From Neisseriaceae bacterium HSC-16F19 (GTDB taxonomy: Bacteria; Pseudomonadota; Gammaproteobacteria; Burkholderiales; Neisseriaceae): 64,000 nucleotides of DNA. Numbering within the stretch: the stretch's first letter is position 1; the number at the start of each line of letters is the position of its first letter. This document shows positions 43,985 through 52,910 of this stretch, in pieces. The notes under the pieces are model-generated. The model saw only the letters and a list, made by a program, of their open reading frames with translations. It had not been told where the DNA came from and ran no database searches. Where the stretch lies: positions 124,001 through 188,000 of the forward strand of contig NZ_JALJZY010000003.1 of assembly GCF_024171525.1 (NCBI RefSeq), written 5' to 3'. Position numbers and translations under genes: made by a program.

Positions 43985-44881
43985 ATGGGACAACTGGATT
44001 TTTCCACCCGCCATCTGCGTTATTTTGTCTGCACCGCCGAATTGGGGCAGGTGTCGCAGGCGGCGCAGGAGTTGAACATTACCCAGTCGGCGGTGACGGC
44101 GGCAATTAAAGAATTGGAAAGCCGTTTGCAGACGCGGCTGTTTGACCGGCGCCCCGGCGGCATGGTGCTCACCGACAGCGGGCGCGAATTTCTCAATCAT
44201 TGCTACCAGATACTCAACAGCGTGGCCGCCTGCCGCGGTCTCAACCAGATTCAGGAAACCGCCGGAGTGTTGCGGGTGGCTGCCACCTATACGGTATTGG
44301 GCTATTTCTTGCCCTTTCATTTGCAGCGTTTGCGCCAGCTTTATCCGCATCTGCATATTCAGTTGCGCGAATTGGCGCGGGTGGATATTGAAGCCGGTTT
44401 GCTGGCCGGGGATTTGGATGTGGCGGTATTGCTGAGTTCCAATGTACACAATGCCGATTTGGCGGTGCATTCTTTCCTCGATTCCAAGCGCCATTTGTGG
44501 GTGGGTGCCGGACACCGCCTGTTGCAGCAGGCGCAAGTAGATTTTGCCGATTTGCTCGACGAACCCTACATCATGCTCGATGTCGACGAGTCGGCGGCCA
44601 CCACGCTGGCTTATTGGCAGCAGGCCGGTGCGCGCCCGCGGGTGGTGCTGCAAACCAGTTCGGTGGAAGCGGTGCGCAGCATGGTCGGCAACGGCAGCGG
44701 TATCAGCATTCTGTCGGACACGGTTTACCGCCCCTGGTCTCTGGAAGGGCAGAAAATCCACAAAATCACCTTGAACAGCCCGGTGCCGGACATGAGCCTG
44801 GGCGTGGCCTGGCGTGCCGATGTGCCGCTGACACCGGTGCAGCAGCTGTTTTGCGATTACTTTATCCGGCGCCTGGGCTAA
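43985..44881 (+). CDS. LysR-family transcriptional regulator
   Basis: A 298-residue LysR-type regulator: N-terminal winged helix (TAELGQVSQAAQELNITQSAVTAAIKELESRL, split across residues about 17-48) and a sensor domain containing MVGNGSGISILSDTVYRPWS. It is divergent from pxpA and probably regulates the pxp-biotin operon in response to an intermediate, by position only. The TAA stop at 44879-44881 abuts a Correia-like element that begins at its last base. Confidence 0.9.
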   Translation: MGQLDFSTRHLRYFVCTAELGQVSQAAQELNITQSAVTAAIKELESRLQTRLFDRRPGGMVLTDSGREFLNHCYQILNSVAACRGLNQIQETAGVLRVAATYTVLGYFLPFHLQRLRQLYPHLHIQLRELARVDIEAGLLAGDLDVAVLLSSNVHNADLAVHSFLDSKRHLWVGAGHRLLQQAQVDFADLLDEPYIMLDVDESAATTLAYWQQAGARPRVVLQTSSVEAVRSMVGNGSGISILSDTVYRPWSLEGQKIHKITLNSPVPDMSLGVAWRADVPLTPVQQLFCDYFIRRLG

Positions 44882-44983
44882 TACCAATCCAAAAAAATAA
44901 TCTAACTTCGTTGTCTCGCCTTGCCGTACGTGTGTACTGTCTTCGGCTCGCCGCCTTGTTATCTTAATTTTTTGAATTGGTAT
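44881..44983. repeat. Correia-like element, ATACCAAT-ended family (copy 2)
   Basis: A 103-bp element with ends ATACCAATCCAAAAAAATAA and, inverted, ATACCAATTCAAAAAATTAA. It is nearly identical to 10901-11000 apart from a few bases in the core (TTGCCGTACGTGTGTACTG). It lies between the LysR gene and the rplC promoter. Confidence 0.75.
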
Positions 44984-45049
44984 AAGGTGTAGCTGCCGGC
45001 GGTGGCGTGTGTTTTTGCAACGCTTGTCGGCGCTTTTTCTTTTAAATAC

Positions 45050-45079
45050 TTGATAACCGTTTGAAAGACATGCTAGCAT
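45050..45079 (+). promoter_or_regulatory. Candidate sigma-70 promoter for the rplC ribosomal run
   Basis: TTGATA (45050-45055) and TAGCAT (45074-45079), 18 bases apart, with TG just before the -10 box. The following 88 bases before rplC form an untranslated leader. Confidence 0.5.
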
Positions 45080-45167
45080 CGCGGTCTTGTCGTTTTTTTG
45101 CGGCAAGGTTTCTTTTTTGTGCGAGGCCGATCAATCGTAATTGGCCCCTTTTTATAAGGAAATAATC

Positions 45168-45812
45168 ATGACTTTAGGTCTGGTTGGGCGCAAAGTAGGC
45201 ATGACCCGCGTGTTTAACGAACAGGGTGCAACTGTTCCGGTAACCGTGTTGGATATGTCTGCCAACCGCGTCACTCAAGTAAAATCCGAAGATACCGACG
45301 GCTACAGCGCCGTACAGGTTACCTTCGGTCAGAAAAAAGCCAATCGTGTCAACAAGGCTGAAGCAGGCCACTTTGCCAAAGCCGGTGTCGAAGCCGGTCG
45401 CGGTCTGGTTGAGTTTGCTGTTTCTGCGGACAAGCTGGCGGATCTGAAAGCAGGCGACGAAATCACCGTGGCCATGTTTGAAGTCGGTCAGTTGGTGGAT
45501 GTCACCGGCACCACCAAAGGTAAAGGTTTCTCCGGTACCATCAAACGTCACAACTTCGGTTCCCAACGTACTTCCCACGGTAACTCCCGTTCGCATCGTG
45601 TGCCCGGTTCCATCGGTATGGCACAAGATCCGGGCCGCGTGTTCCCGGGCAAACGTATGGCCGGCCAATACGGCAACACCAAAGCCACCGTACAACACCT
45701 GGAAATCGTGCGTGTGGACGCCGAGCGCCAGCTGTTGCTGGTTAAAGGCGCCGTTCCCGGTGCGGTTAACAGCGATGTTATCGTGCGTCACAGCGTGAAA
45801 GTAGGTGCGTAA
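45168..45812 (+). CDS. rplC: 50S ribosomal protein L3
   Basis: A 214-residue L3, an early assembly protein near the peptidyl transferase centre. It begins MTLGLVGRKVGMTRVF and contains KGKGFSGTIKRHNF and the conserved central loop. AAGGAA fixes ATG 45168 over an upstream in-frame ATG. It is the first gene of this run: rpsJ, which normally precedes it in the S10 operon, is absent. The stop overlaps rplD by one base. Confidence 0.98.
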   Translation: MTLGLVGRKVGMTRVFNEQGATVPVTVLDMSANRVTQVKSEDTDGYSAVQVTFGQKKANRVNKAEAGHFAKAGVEAGRGLVEFAVSADKLADLKAGDEITVAMFEVGQLVDVTGTTKGKGFSGTIKRHNFGSQRTSHGNSRSHRVPGSIGMAQDPGRVFPGKRMAGQYGNTKATVQHLEIVRVDAERQLLLVKGAVPGAVNSDVIVRHSVKVGA

Positions 45813-46432
45813 TGGAATTGAAACTGATTGATGCCAAAGGTCAGGTTTCAGGCAGCGTGGCTGCTTCTGACGCTTTGTTTGCGCGTGAATACAACGAAGC
45901 ACTGGTGCACCAGCTGGTTACCGCCTTTTTGGCCAATGCCCGCTCCGGCAACCGTGCCCAATTGACCCGCGCGGAAGTAAAACACTCCACCAAAAAACCC
46001 TGGCGCCAAAAAGGCACCGGCCGTGCCCGTTCCGGTATGACTTCTTCTCCGGTATGGCGTGGCGGTGGTCGTGCATTCCCGAACAAACCCAGCGAAAACT
46101 TCACCCAGAAAGTCAACCGCAAAATGTACCGTGCCGGTATGGCGACCATCCTGTCGCAACTGGTGCGTGACGAGCGCTTGTACGTGGTAGAAGATTTGGC
46201 CGCCGAAACCCCGAAAACCAAGGCATTTGCCGAGCAGGTGAAAAACATGGGCCTGGAACAGGTGCTGTTTGTCACCAGCCAACTGGACGAAAACCTGTAC
46301 CTGTCCAGCCGCAACCTGCCCCATGTTTTGGTATTGGAAGCCCAGCAAATCGATCCTTACAGCCTGTTGCGCTATAAGAAAGTGGTGCTGACCAAAGCGG
46401 CGGTGTCTCAACTGGAGGAGCAATGGGTATGA
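45812..46432 (+). CDS. rplD: 50S ribosomal protein L4
   Basis: A 206-residue L4 with the exit-tunnel loop region (TKKPWRQKGTGRARSG near residue 60). In E. coli L4 represses the S10 operon; whether it does so here is unknown. Its ATG shares a base with the rplC stop, and its end overlaps rplW. Confidence 0.98.
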   Translation: MELKLIDAKGQVSGSVAASDALFAREYNEALVHQLVTAFLANARSGNRAQLTRAEVKHSTKKPWRQKGTGRARSGMTSSPVWRGGGRAFPNKPSENFTQKVNRKMYRAGMATILSQLVRDERLYVVEDLAAETPKTKAFAEQVKNMGLEQVLFVTSQLDENLYLSSRNLPHVLVLEAQQIDPYSLLRYKKVVLTKAAVSQLEEQWV

Positions 46433-46743
46433 ACCAACAACGTTTAATGCAAGTGATTTTGGCGCCTGTTGTGACCGAGAAAAGCAATCTGGTGGCTGAA
46501 AAACGCAACCAAATGACTTTCAAAGTCCTGCCCAATGCCAACAAGCAGGAAATCAAGGCTGCGGTCGAGCTCTTGTTCGGTGTTCAGGTAGCTTCCGTTA
46601 CCACCACCACCACCAAAGGCAAAACCAAGCGTTTCGGCCGTACCGTCGGCCGTCGCAGCGATGTGAAAAAAGCCTATGTCAGCCTGGTTGAAGGTCAGGA
46701 ACTCGATATCGAAGCCGCTGCCGCTTCTGCAGATAAGGAATAA
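46429..46743 (+). CDS. rplW: 50S ribosomal protein L23
   Basis: A 104-residue L23 at the tunnel exit, the docking site for trigger factor and SRP. I chose ATG 46429 (MNQQRLMQVILAP), which overlaps the rplD stop as ATGA; ATG 46423 would add only Met-Gly. TTTKGKTKRFGRTVGRRSD is the family core. Confidence 0.96.
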   Translation: MNQQRLMQVILAPVVTEKSNLVAEKRNQMTFKVLPNANKQEIKAAVELLFGVQVASVTTTTTKGKTKRFGRTVGRRSDVKKAYVSLVEGQELDIEAAAASADKE

Positions 46744-46748
46744 GCATT

Positions 46749-47585
46749 ATGGCTATTGTTAAAATGAAGCCGACATCTGCTGGCCGCCGCGGCATGGTTC
46801 GCGTGGTCACTGAAGGCTTGTACAAAGGTGCGCCTTACGCGCCCCTGTTGGAAAAACAGTTTTCCACCGCCGGCCGCAACAACAACGGCCACATCACCAC
46901 CCGCCACAAAGGCGGTGGCCACAAGCACCACTACCGCGTAGTGGACTTCAAACGCAACGACAAAGACGGCATTCCGGCCAAAGTTGAGCGCATCGAATAC
47001 GATCCCAACCGTACCGCCCACATTGCCCTGTTGTGCTTTGCCGACGGCGAGCGCCGCTACATCATCGCCCCGCGCGGCATCAAAGCCGGTGCGGTATTGG
47101 TGAACGGTGCCGAAGCTGCGATCAAAGTGGGCAACAACCTGCCCATCCGCAACATCCCCGTGGGTACCACCATCCACTGCATCGAAATGAAGCCGGGCAA
47201 AGGCGCGCAAATCGCCCGTTCCGCCGGTGCTTCTGCCGTGCTGTTGGCCAAAGAAGGCGTGTACGCCCAAGTGCGTCTGCGCTCAGGCGAAGTGCGCAAA
47301 ATCCACGTTGACTGCCGCGCCACCATCGGCGAAGTGGGCAACGAAGAGCAAAGCCTGAAGAAAATCGGTAAAGCCGGTGCCAAACGCTGGAAGGGTATCC
47401 GCCCGACCGTACGCGGTGTGGTGATGAACCCGGTAGACCACCCGCACGGTGGTGGTGAAGGCCGTACCGGCGAAGCCCGCGAGCCCGTGAGCCCGTGGGG
47501 TACTCCGGCCAAAGGCTACCGTACACGCAGCAACAAACGCACGAACAATATGATTGTTCGCCGTCGTTACTCCAATAAAGGTTAA
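46749..47585 (+). CDS. rplB: 50S ribosomal protein L2
   Basis: A 278-residue L2, needed for subunit joining and peptidyl transferase activity. [18 protein letters not shown] carries the conserved histidine loop near residue 229. It begins 6 bases after rplW. Confidence 0.99.
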
Positions 47586-47590
47586 TTGAT

Positions 47591-47869
47591 ATGGCTCGTT
47601 CATTAAAAAAAGGCCCGTATGTTGATCTGCACCTCTTGAAAAAAGTGGATGCGGCCCGCGCCAGTAACGACAAGCGTCCGATCAAAACGTGGTCTCGTCG
47701 TTCTACCATTCTGCCCGATTTCATTGGCCTGACCATCGCCGTTCACAATGGCCGTACCCACGTGCCGGTGTTCATCAGCGACAATATGGTGGGTCACAAA
47801 TTGGGTGAGTTCTCATTGACCCGTACCTTCAAAGGTCACTTGGCCGATAAAAAAGCCAAGAAAAAATAA
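47591..47869 (+). CDS. rpsS: 30S ribosomal protein S19
   Basis: A 92-residue S19 in the 30S head, begins [12 protein letters not shown] and has [20 protein letters not shown]. It follows rplB by 6 bases. Confidence 0.99.
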
Positions 47870-47879
47870 GGGGTAAAAC

Positions 47880-48209
47880 ATGAGAGTAAGTGCACAACAC
47901 AAAAACGCCCGCATTTCTGCGCAAAAAGCCCGTTTGGTGGCCGACCAGATTCGCGGTAAAAACATTGTCCAAGCGTTGAATATCCTGAGCTTCAGCCCCA
48001 AAAAAGGCGCCGGTCTGATCAAAAAAGTACTGGAGTCTGCTGTGGCCAATGCCGAGCACAACGAAGGTGCGGATATCGACGAGTTGAAAGTGGTCACCAT
48101 TTATGTGGACAAAGGCCCGAGCCTGAAACGTTTCCAGGCACGCGCCAAAGGCCGCGGTAACCGCATCGAAAAACAAACTTGTCACATCAACGTGATTGTG
48201 GGCAACTAA
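47880..48209 (+). CDS. rplV: 50S ribosomal protein L22
   Basis: A 109-residue L22 with the tunnel-lining hairpin region near residues 80-100 (GPSLKRFQARAKGRGNRI). Full length. Confidence 0.98.
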   Translation: MRVSAQHKNARISAQKARLVADQIRGKNIVQALNILSFSPKKGAGLIKKVLESAVANAEHNEGADIDELKVVTIYVDKGPSLKRFQARAKGRGNRIEKQTCHINVIVGN

Positions 48210-48218
48210 GGAAAAGCT

Positions 48219-48923
48219 ATGGGACAAAAAATCCATCCTACAGGCTTTCGCCTGGCGGTAAATAAAGACTGGTCTTCCAAATGGTTCGCCAAAAGCAGCG
48301 ACTTCTCCAAAGTCCTGAAAGAAGACATCGACGTACGCGACTTCTTGCGCAAACGCCTGGCCAACGCCTCTGTCGGCCGCGTGGTAATCGAGCGTCCGGC
48401 CAAATCGGCCCGCATTACCATTCACTCTGCCCGTCCGGGTGTGGTGATCGGTAAAAAAGGCGAGGACATCGAAGTTCTGAAACGCGACCTGCAAAACCTG
48501 ATGGGTGTGCCGGTACACGTGAACATCGAAGAAATCCGCAAGCCGGAACTGGATGCGCAAATCATTGCCGACGGCATTGCTTCGCAACTGGAAAAACGCG
48601 TGATGTTCCGCCGCGCCATGAAACGTGCCATGCAAAACGCCATGCGCATGGGCGCCAAAGGCATCAAGATCATGTCTTCCGGCCGTTTGAACGGTATTGA
48701 TATCGCCCGCAGCGAGTGGTATCGCGAAGGCCGTGTGCCGCTGCACACCCTGCGCGCCAATGTGGACTACGCTACCAGCGAAGCCCTGACCACTTACGGC
48801 ATCATCGGTATCAAAGTATGGGTTTACAAAGGCGAGTTGACGCCGGGCGAAATCCAAGCCAAGCCGGAAACCGAGAAGAAACACAGCAGAAAGGCAGGTG
48901 GTCGAAATGCTGCAGCCAACTAG
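48219..48923 (+). CDS. rpsC: 30S ribosomal protein S3
   Basis: A 234-residue S3 with a KH domain (SARPGVVIGKKGEDIEVL) at the mRNA entry site. The C-terminal end overlaps rplP by 17 bases in another frame. Confidence 0.98.
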   Translation: MGQKIHPTGFRLAVNKDWSSKWFAKSSDFSKVLKEDIDVRDFLRKRLANASVGRVVIERPAKSARITIHSARPGVVIGKKGEDIEVLKRDLQNLMGVPVHVNIEEIRKPELDAQIIADGIASQLEKRVMFRRAMKRAMQNAMRMGAKGIKIMSSGRLNGIDIARSEWYREGRVPLHTLRANVDYATSEALTTYGIIGIKVWVYKGELTPGEIQAKPETEKKHSRKAGGRNAAAN

Positions 48924-49323
48924 AATGAAATACCGCAAACAGCATAAAGGCCGCAACACCGGCATTGCTACCCGCGGTAACAACGTAAACTTTGGTGATT
49001 TCGGCTTGAAAGCCGTAGGCCGCGGCCGTCTGACTGCCCGTCAAATCGAGGCAGCCCGTCGTGCCATGACCCGTCACATCAAACGTGGCGGCCGCATCTG
49101 GATCCGCGTATTCCCCGACAAACCGATTACCGAAAAACCCATCCAGGTCCGTATGGGTGGCGGTAAAGGTTCCGTAGAATACTATGTGGCCGAAATCCAG
49201 CCCGGCAAGGTGCTGTACGAAATGGACGGCGTACCCGAAGCCCTGGCGCGTGAAGCCTTCGCTTTGGCCGCTGCCAAACTGCCGATTTCAACCGTGTTTG
49301 TGAAAAGACAGGTAGGTCAATAA
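48907..49323 (+). CDS. rplP: 50S ribosomal protein L16
   Basis: A 138-residue L16 near the A site; MLQPTRMKYRKQHKGRN is the canonical start, favouring ATG 48907 over an in-frame GTG/ATG a few codons earlier. Its stop overlaps the rpmC start by one base. Confidence 0.98.
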   Translation: MLQPTRMKYRKQHKGRNTGIATRGNNVNFGDFGLKAVGRGRLTARQIEAARRAMTRHIKRGGRIWIRVFPDKPITEKPIQVRMGGGKGSVEYYVAEIQPGKVLYEMDGVPEALAREAFALAAAKLPISTVFVKRQVGQ

Positions 49324-49514
49324 TGAAAGCCAGTGAACTGAAAGACAAATCAGTTGAGCAATTGAACGAAGAACTGATTGGTTTGTTGAAAGCTCAGTTT
49401 GGCCTGCGTATGCAACACGCAACCGGCCAACTCGGCAAAAACAGCGAACTGAAAAAAGTACGCCGCGATATTGCTCGTGTGAAAACCATTTTGAGCCAAA
49501 AAGGTGGTGAATAA
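49323..49514 (+). CDS. rpmC: 50S ribosomal protein L29
   Basis: A 63-residue two-helix L29 (MKASELKDKSVEQLNEEL). It overlaps both neighbours by one base (TAATG), which implies coupled translation. Confidence 0.98.
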   Translation: MKASELKDKSVEQLNEELIGLLKAQFGLRMQHATGQLGKNSELKKVRRDIARVKTILSQKGGE

Positions 49515-49777
49515 TGAGTGAAGCCAAAAACGTACGCACTTTGCAAGGCAAAGTGATCAGCGACAAAATGGACAAAACCGTCACCGTCCTGATTGAGCGC
49601 AAAGTAAAGCACCCGCTGTACGGCAAAGTAATCCGCCGTTCCAGCAAAGTGCATGCTCATGACGAGCAAAACCAATACGGTGTGGGCGATGTGGTGGTGA
49701 TTACCGAATCCCGCCCCTTGTCCAAAACCAAATCCTGGGTTGTCACCGAGTTGGTAGAAAAAGCACGCACTGTTTAA
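49514..49777 (+). CDS. rpsQ: 30S ribosomal protein S17
   Basis: An 87-residue S17 (OB fold) with GKVISDKMDKTVTVLIERK and HAHDEQNQYGVGDVV. It is the last gene of the S10-type part of the run. Confidence 0.98.
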   Translation: MSEAKNVRTLQGKVISDKMDKTVTVLIERKVKHPLYGKVIRRSSKVHAHDEQNQYGVGDVVVITESRPLSKTKSWVVTELVEKARTV

Positions 49778-50015
49778 TATTTGCAACATAAACAGGCGTT
49801 ATAAGAAGCGAAGCCTTGCGGTAAATACTGTTTTTACTGTAAGCTTCGTTTCTTGCTTTCGTTCTCTTGAAAGCTGTGCGGTCTTCGCCGCACATTCTCC
49901 CTTCGGGGCCCAAGACTGGTTTACTAGAACCGCGAGCGGTTTCAGGCAGCCTCAAGCCATACCCGGCTGCCTGAAAACGGTAAATTAAGTTGGACTTTTT
50001 AAAGGTATTTACACA
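49778..50015. other. 238-base gap between rpsQ and rplN with hairpins
   Basis: This is the only long break inside the ribosomal run. It contains the inverted stretch GAAGCGAAGC / AAGCTTCGTTTC and an uptake-sequence pair (49941-49952 exact; 49964-49975 with one change). No gene is seen. It may hold a terminator for the S10 part and a promoter for the spc part. Confidence 0.5.
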
Positions 50016-50384
50016 ATGATTCAAATGCAGACCATCTTGGATGTGGCTGACAACTCTGGTGCGCGTCGTGTAATGTGCATCAAAGTTTTGGGCGGATCCA
50101 AGCGTCGCTACGCTTCTGTTGGCGACATCATCAAAGTGGCCGTTAAAGACGCGGCTCCCCGCGGTCGCGTGAAAAAAGGCGATGTGTACAACGCCGTGGT
50201 GGTTCGTACCGCCAAGGGTGTACGTCGTCCGGACGGCGCGCTGATCAAATTTGACAACAATGCAGCCGTATTGTTGAACAACAAATTGGAACCGCTCGGC
50301 ACCCGTATTTTTGGCCCGGTAACCCGTGAGTTGCGTACCGAACGATTCATGAAGATCGTTTCGCTGGCGCCGGAAGTATTGTAA
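50016..50384 (+). CDS. rplN: 50S ribosomal protein L14
   Basis: A 122-residue L14, begins MIQMQTILDVADNSGARRV, the family signature. First gene of the spc-type part of the run. Confidence 0.99.
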   Translation: MIQMQTILDVADNSGARRVMCIKVLGGSKRRYASVGDIIKVAVKDAAPRGRVKKGDVYNAVVVRTAKGVRRPDGALIKFDNNAAVLLNNKLEPLGTRIFGPVTRELRTERFMKIVSLAPEVL

Positions 50385-50395
50385 GGAAGCGCGCG

Positions 50396-50716
50396 ATGAA
50401 AAAAATCAAAACAGGCGATCAGGTGATCGTTATTGCCGGTAAAGACAAAGGCAAAAAAGGTGCGGTACTGCGTGTACTGGGCGACAAAGTGGTGGTTGAA
50501 GGCGTGAACCAAGTGAAACGCCATCAAAAACCCAATCCCATGCGCGGTGTTGAGGGTGGCGTGGTTGTGAAAAGCATGCCCTTGGCTATTTCCAATGTGG
50601 CCATTTTCAATCCCGAAACCCAAAAAGCAGACCGTGTGGGCATCAAAGTCGAAGTGGTGGACGGCAAAACCGTACGCAGCCGCTTCTACAAATCCACCGG
50701 CGCGGCCGTTGCATAA
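50396..50716 (+). CDS. rplX: 50S ribosomal protein L24
   Basis: A 106-residue L24 assembly initiator with a KOW motif (IKTGDQVIVIAGKDKGKKG) at the N-terminus. Confidence 0.98.
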   Translation: MKKIKTGDQVIVIAGKDKGKKGAVLRVLGDKVVVEGVNQVKRHQKPNPMRGVEGGVVVKSMPLAISNVAIFNPETQKADRVGIKVEVVDGKTVRSRFYKSTGAAVA

Positions 50717-50726
50717 GGAGTAAACA

Positions 50727-51266
50727 ATGGCACGTTTGAAAGACTACTATACCAGCACTGTGGTGCCGGAACTGATGAAACAGTTCGGTTACAAATCCGT
50801 TATGGAAGTGCCGCGTATTGAAAAAATCACCCTGAACATGGGTGTGGGCGAAGCCGTAGCCGACAAAAAGGTGATGGAGCACGCCGTGTCCGATTTGGAA
50901 AAAATCGCCGGCCAAAAACCGGTAGTGACCGTGGCACGCAAATCTATCGCCGGCTTCAAAATCCGCGACAACTATCCGGTGGGCTGCAAAGTGACCCTGC
51001 GCCGTGAGCGCATGTTTGAATTCCTCGACCGTCTGGTGACCATCGCCCTGCCGCGCGTGCGCGACTTCCGCGGTGTGAACGGCAAATCTTTCGACGGCCG
51101 CGGCAACTTCAACATGGGTGTCCGCGAACAAATCATTTTCCCGGAAATCGAGTACGACAAAATCGACGCCCTGCGTGGTCTGAACATCACCATCACCACC
51201 ACGGCCAAAACCGATGAAGAGGCCAAAGCCCTGCTGTCGCTGTTCAAATTTCCGTTTAAAGGATAA
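50727..51266 (+). CDS. rplE: 50S ribosomal protein L5
   Basis: A 179-residue L5 that binds 5S rRNA; has IEKITLNMGVGEAVADKK and DNYPVGCKVTLRRERMFEF. Confidence 0.99.
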   Translation: MARLKDYYTSTVVPELMKQFGYKSVMEVPRIEKITLNMGVGEAVADKKVMEHAVSDLEKIAGQKPVVTVARKSIAGFKIRDNYPVGCKVTLRRERMFEFLDRLVTIALPRVRDFRGVNGKSFDGRGNFNMGVREQIIFPEIEYDKIDALRGLNITITTTAKTDEEAKALLSLFKFPFKG

Positions 51267-51268
51267 TC

Positions 51269-51574
51269 ATGGCTAAAAAAGCACTTATTAACCGCGAATT
51301 GAAACGCGCGGCCCTGGCTAAAAAATATGCCGCCAAGCGTGAAGCCCTGTTTGCCGTTATCAACGACAGCAGCGCCAGCGACGAGGCGCGTTTTGAAGCC
51401 CGCCTGAAACTGCAGGCCATTCCGCGCAATGCCGCTCCGGTACGCCAACGCCGCCGTTGCGCCATTACCGGCCGTCCGCGCGGCACTTTCCGTAAATTCG
51501 GTCTGGGCCGTACCAAAATCCGTGAAATCGCCATGCGCGGCGAAATCCCGGGCGTAATCAAAGCCTCTTGGTAA
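51269..51574 (+). CDS. rpsN: 30S ribosomal protein S14, zinc-free long form
   Basis: A 101-residue S14. The C-terminal core RCAITGRPRGTFRKFGLGR has one cysteine and no CxxC pairs, so this is the zinc-independent form. It begins 2 bases after rplE. Confidence 0.98.
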   Translation: MAKKALINRELKRAALAKKYAAKREALFAVINDSSASDEARFEARLKLQAIPRNAAPVRQRRRCAITGRPRGTFRKFGLGRTKIREIAMRGEIPGVIKASW

Positions 51575-51587
51575 TAGGAGAACCACT

Positions 51588-51980
51588 ATGAGTATGCATG
51601 ATCCTATTTCCGATATGTTGACCCGCATTCGCAACGCCCAGCGTGCGAACAAGGCTTCCGTTGCCATGCCTTCTTCCAAACTGAAAGTGGCCATTGCCAA
51701 AGTTTTGAAAGAAGAAGGCTATGTTGAAGACTTCCAAGTCTCAGCCGATGCCAAACCGACATTGGAAATTCAATTGAAATACTATGCCGGCCGTCCGGTG
51801 ATCGAGCGCATCCAGCGCGTATCCCGCCCCGGTCTGCGTGTGTATAAAGGTTCCGGTGACATTCCGACCGTAATGAACGGTCTGGGTGTTGTGATTGTCA
51901 GCACATCCAAAGGCGTGATGACCGACCGCAAAGCCCGTGCAAACGGCGTAGGCGGCGAGTTGTTGTGCGTGGTTGCCTAA
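51588..51980 (+). CDS. rpsH: 30S ribosomal protein S8
   Basis: A 130-residue S8 that binds the central domain of 16S rRNA; STSKGVMTDRKARANGVGGE is the C-terminal signature. In E. coli it represses the spc operon; this is not shown here. Confidence 0.98.
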   Translation: MSMHDPISDMLTRIRNAQRANKASVAMPSSKLKVAIAKVLKEEGYVEDFQVSADAKPTLEIQLKYYAGRPVIERIQRVSRPGLRVYKGSGDIPTVMNGLGVVIVSTSKGVMTDRKARANGVGGELLCVVA

Positions 51981-51989
51981 GGAGGGAAT

Positions 51990-52523
51990 ATGTCTCGCGT
52001 AGCTAAAAATCCAGTGACTGTTCCTGCTGGCGTAGAAGTGAAATTCGGAACAGATACCCTGACCGTCAAAGGTAAAAACGGCGAATTGTCCATGCCCCTG
52101 CACCAAGAGGTGAAAGTGGCGCTGGAAGACGGCCAACTGACTTTTGCCGCCGCCGACGAATCCAACAAAGCCCGTGCTTTGTCCGGTACCGTGCGCGCCC
52201 TGGTCAGCAATATGGTTAAAGGCGTTTCCGAAGGTTTTGAGAAAAAACTGCAATTGATCGGCGTAGGTTACCGCGCCCAGGCTCAAGGCCAAACCCTGAA
52301 CCTGGCTCTGGGTTTCTCCCACCCGATCGAATACCCGCTGCCCGCAGGTGTATCCGCAGCCACTCCTTCGCAAACCGAAATCGTCATCACCGGTGCAGAC
52401 AAACAGGCCGTAGGCCAGGTTGCTGCCGAAATCCGTGCATTCCGTCCGCCGGAGCCTTACAAAGGCAAGGGTGTACGCTATGTCGGTGAGCATGTGGTGA
52501 TGAAAGAAACCAAGAAAAAATAA
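51990..52523 (+). CDS. rplF: 50S ribosomal protein L6
   Basis: A 177-residue L6 with two repeats and the C-terminal signature PPEPYKGKGVRY. AGGAGGG precedes ATG 51990. Confidence 0.99.
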   Translation: MSRVAKNPVTVPAGVEVKFGTDTLTVKGKNGELSMPLHQEVKVALEDGQLTFAAADESNKARALSGTVRALVSNMVKGVSEGFEKKLQLIGVGYRAQAQGQTLNLALGFSHPIEYPLPAGVSAATPSQTEIVITGADKQAVGQVAAEIRAFRPPEPYKGKGVRYVGEHVVMKETKKK

Positions 52524-52536
52524 TTGAGGCTTACCG

Positions 52537-52890
52537 ATGAATAAGAATGCAACAAGACTCCGCCGCGCACGCAAAACCCGTGCCAAAATCGCGGATTTGA
52601 ACAAAGTAAGATTGTGCGTTTACCGCAGCAACAATCACATCTATGCCCAAGTTATCAGCGCTGAAGGCGACAAAGTACTGGCCTCTGCCTCTACCGTGGA
52701 AGCCGAAGTGCGTGCCAACGTGAAAAACGGCAGCAACACCGAAGCCGCTGCGCTGGTAGGCAAACGCATTGCCGAGAAAGCCAAAGCCGCCGGTGTCGAA
52801 CAGGTTGCTTTTGACCGTTCCGGTTTTCAGTACCACGGCCGAGTTAAGGCCCTGGCCGACGCTGCCCGTGAAAACGGCTTGAGCTTCTAA
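52537..52890 (+). CDS. rplR: 50S ribosomal protein L18
   Basis: A 117-residue L18 that binds 5S rRNA with L5; RLCVYRSNNHIYAQVI and QVAFDRSGFQYHGRVKALAD are typical. Confidence 0.98.
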   Translation: MNKNATRLRRARKTRAKIADLNKVRLCVYRSNNHIYAQVISAEGDKVLASASTVEAEVRANVKNGSNTEAAALVGKRIAEKAKAAGVEQVAFDRSGFQYHGRVKALADAARENGLSF

Positions 52891-52910
52891 TCAGTTTGGA
52901 GAGACCAGTA

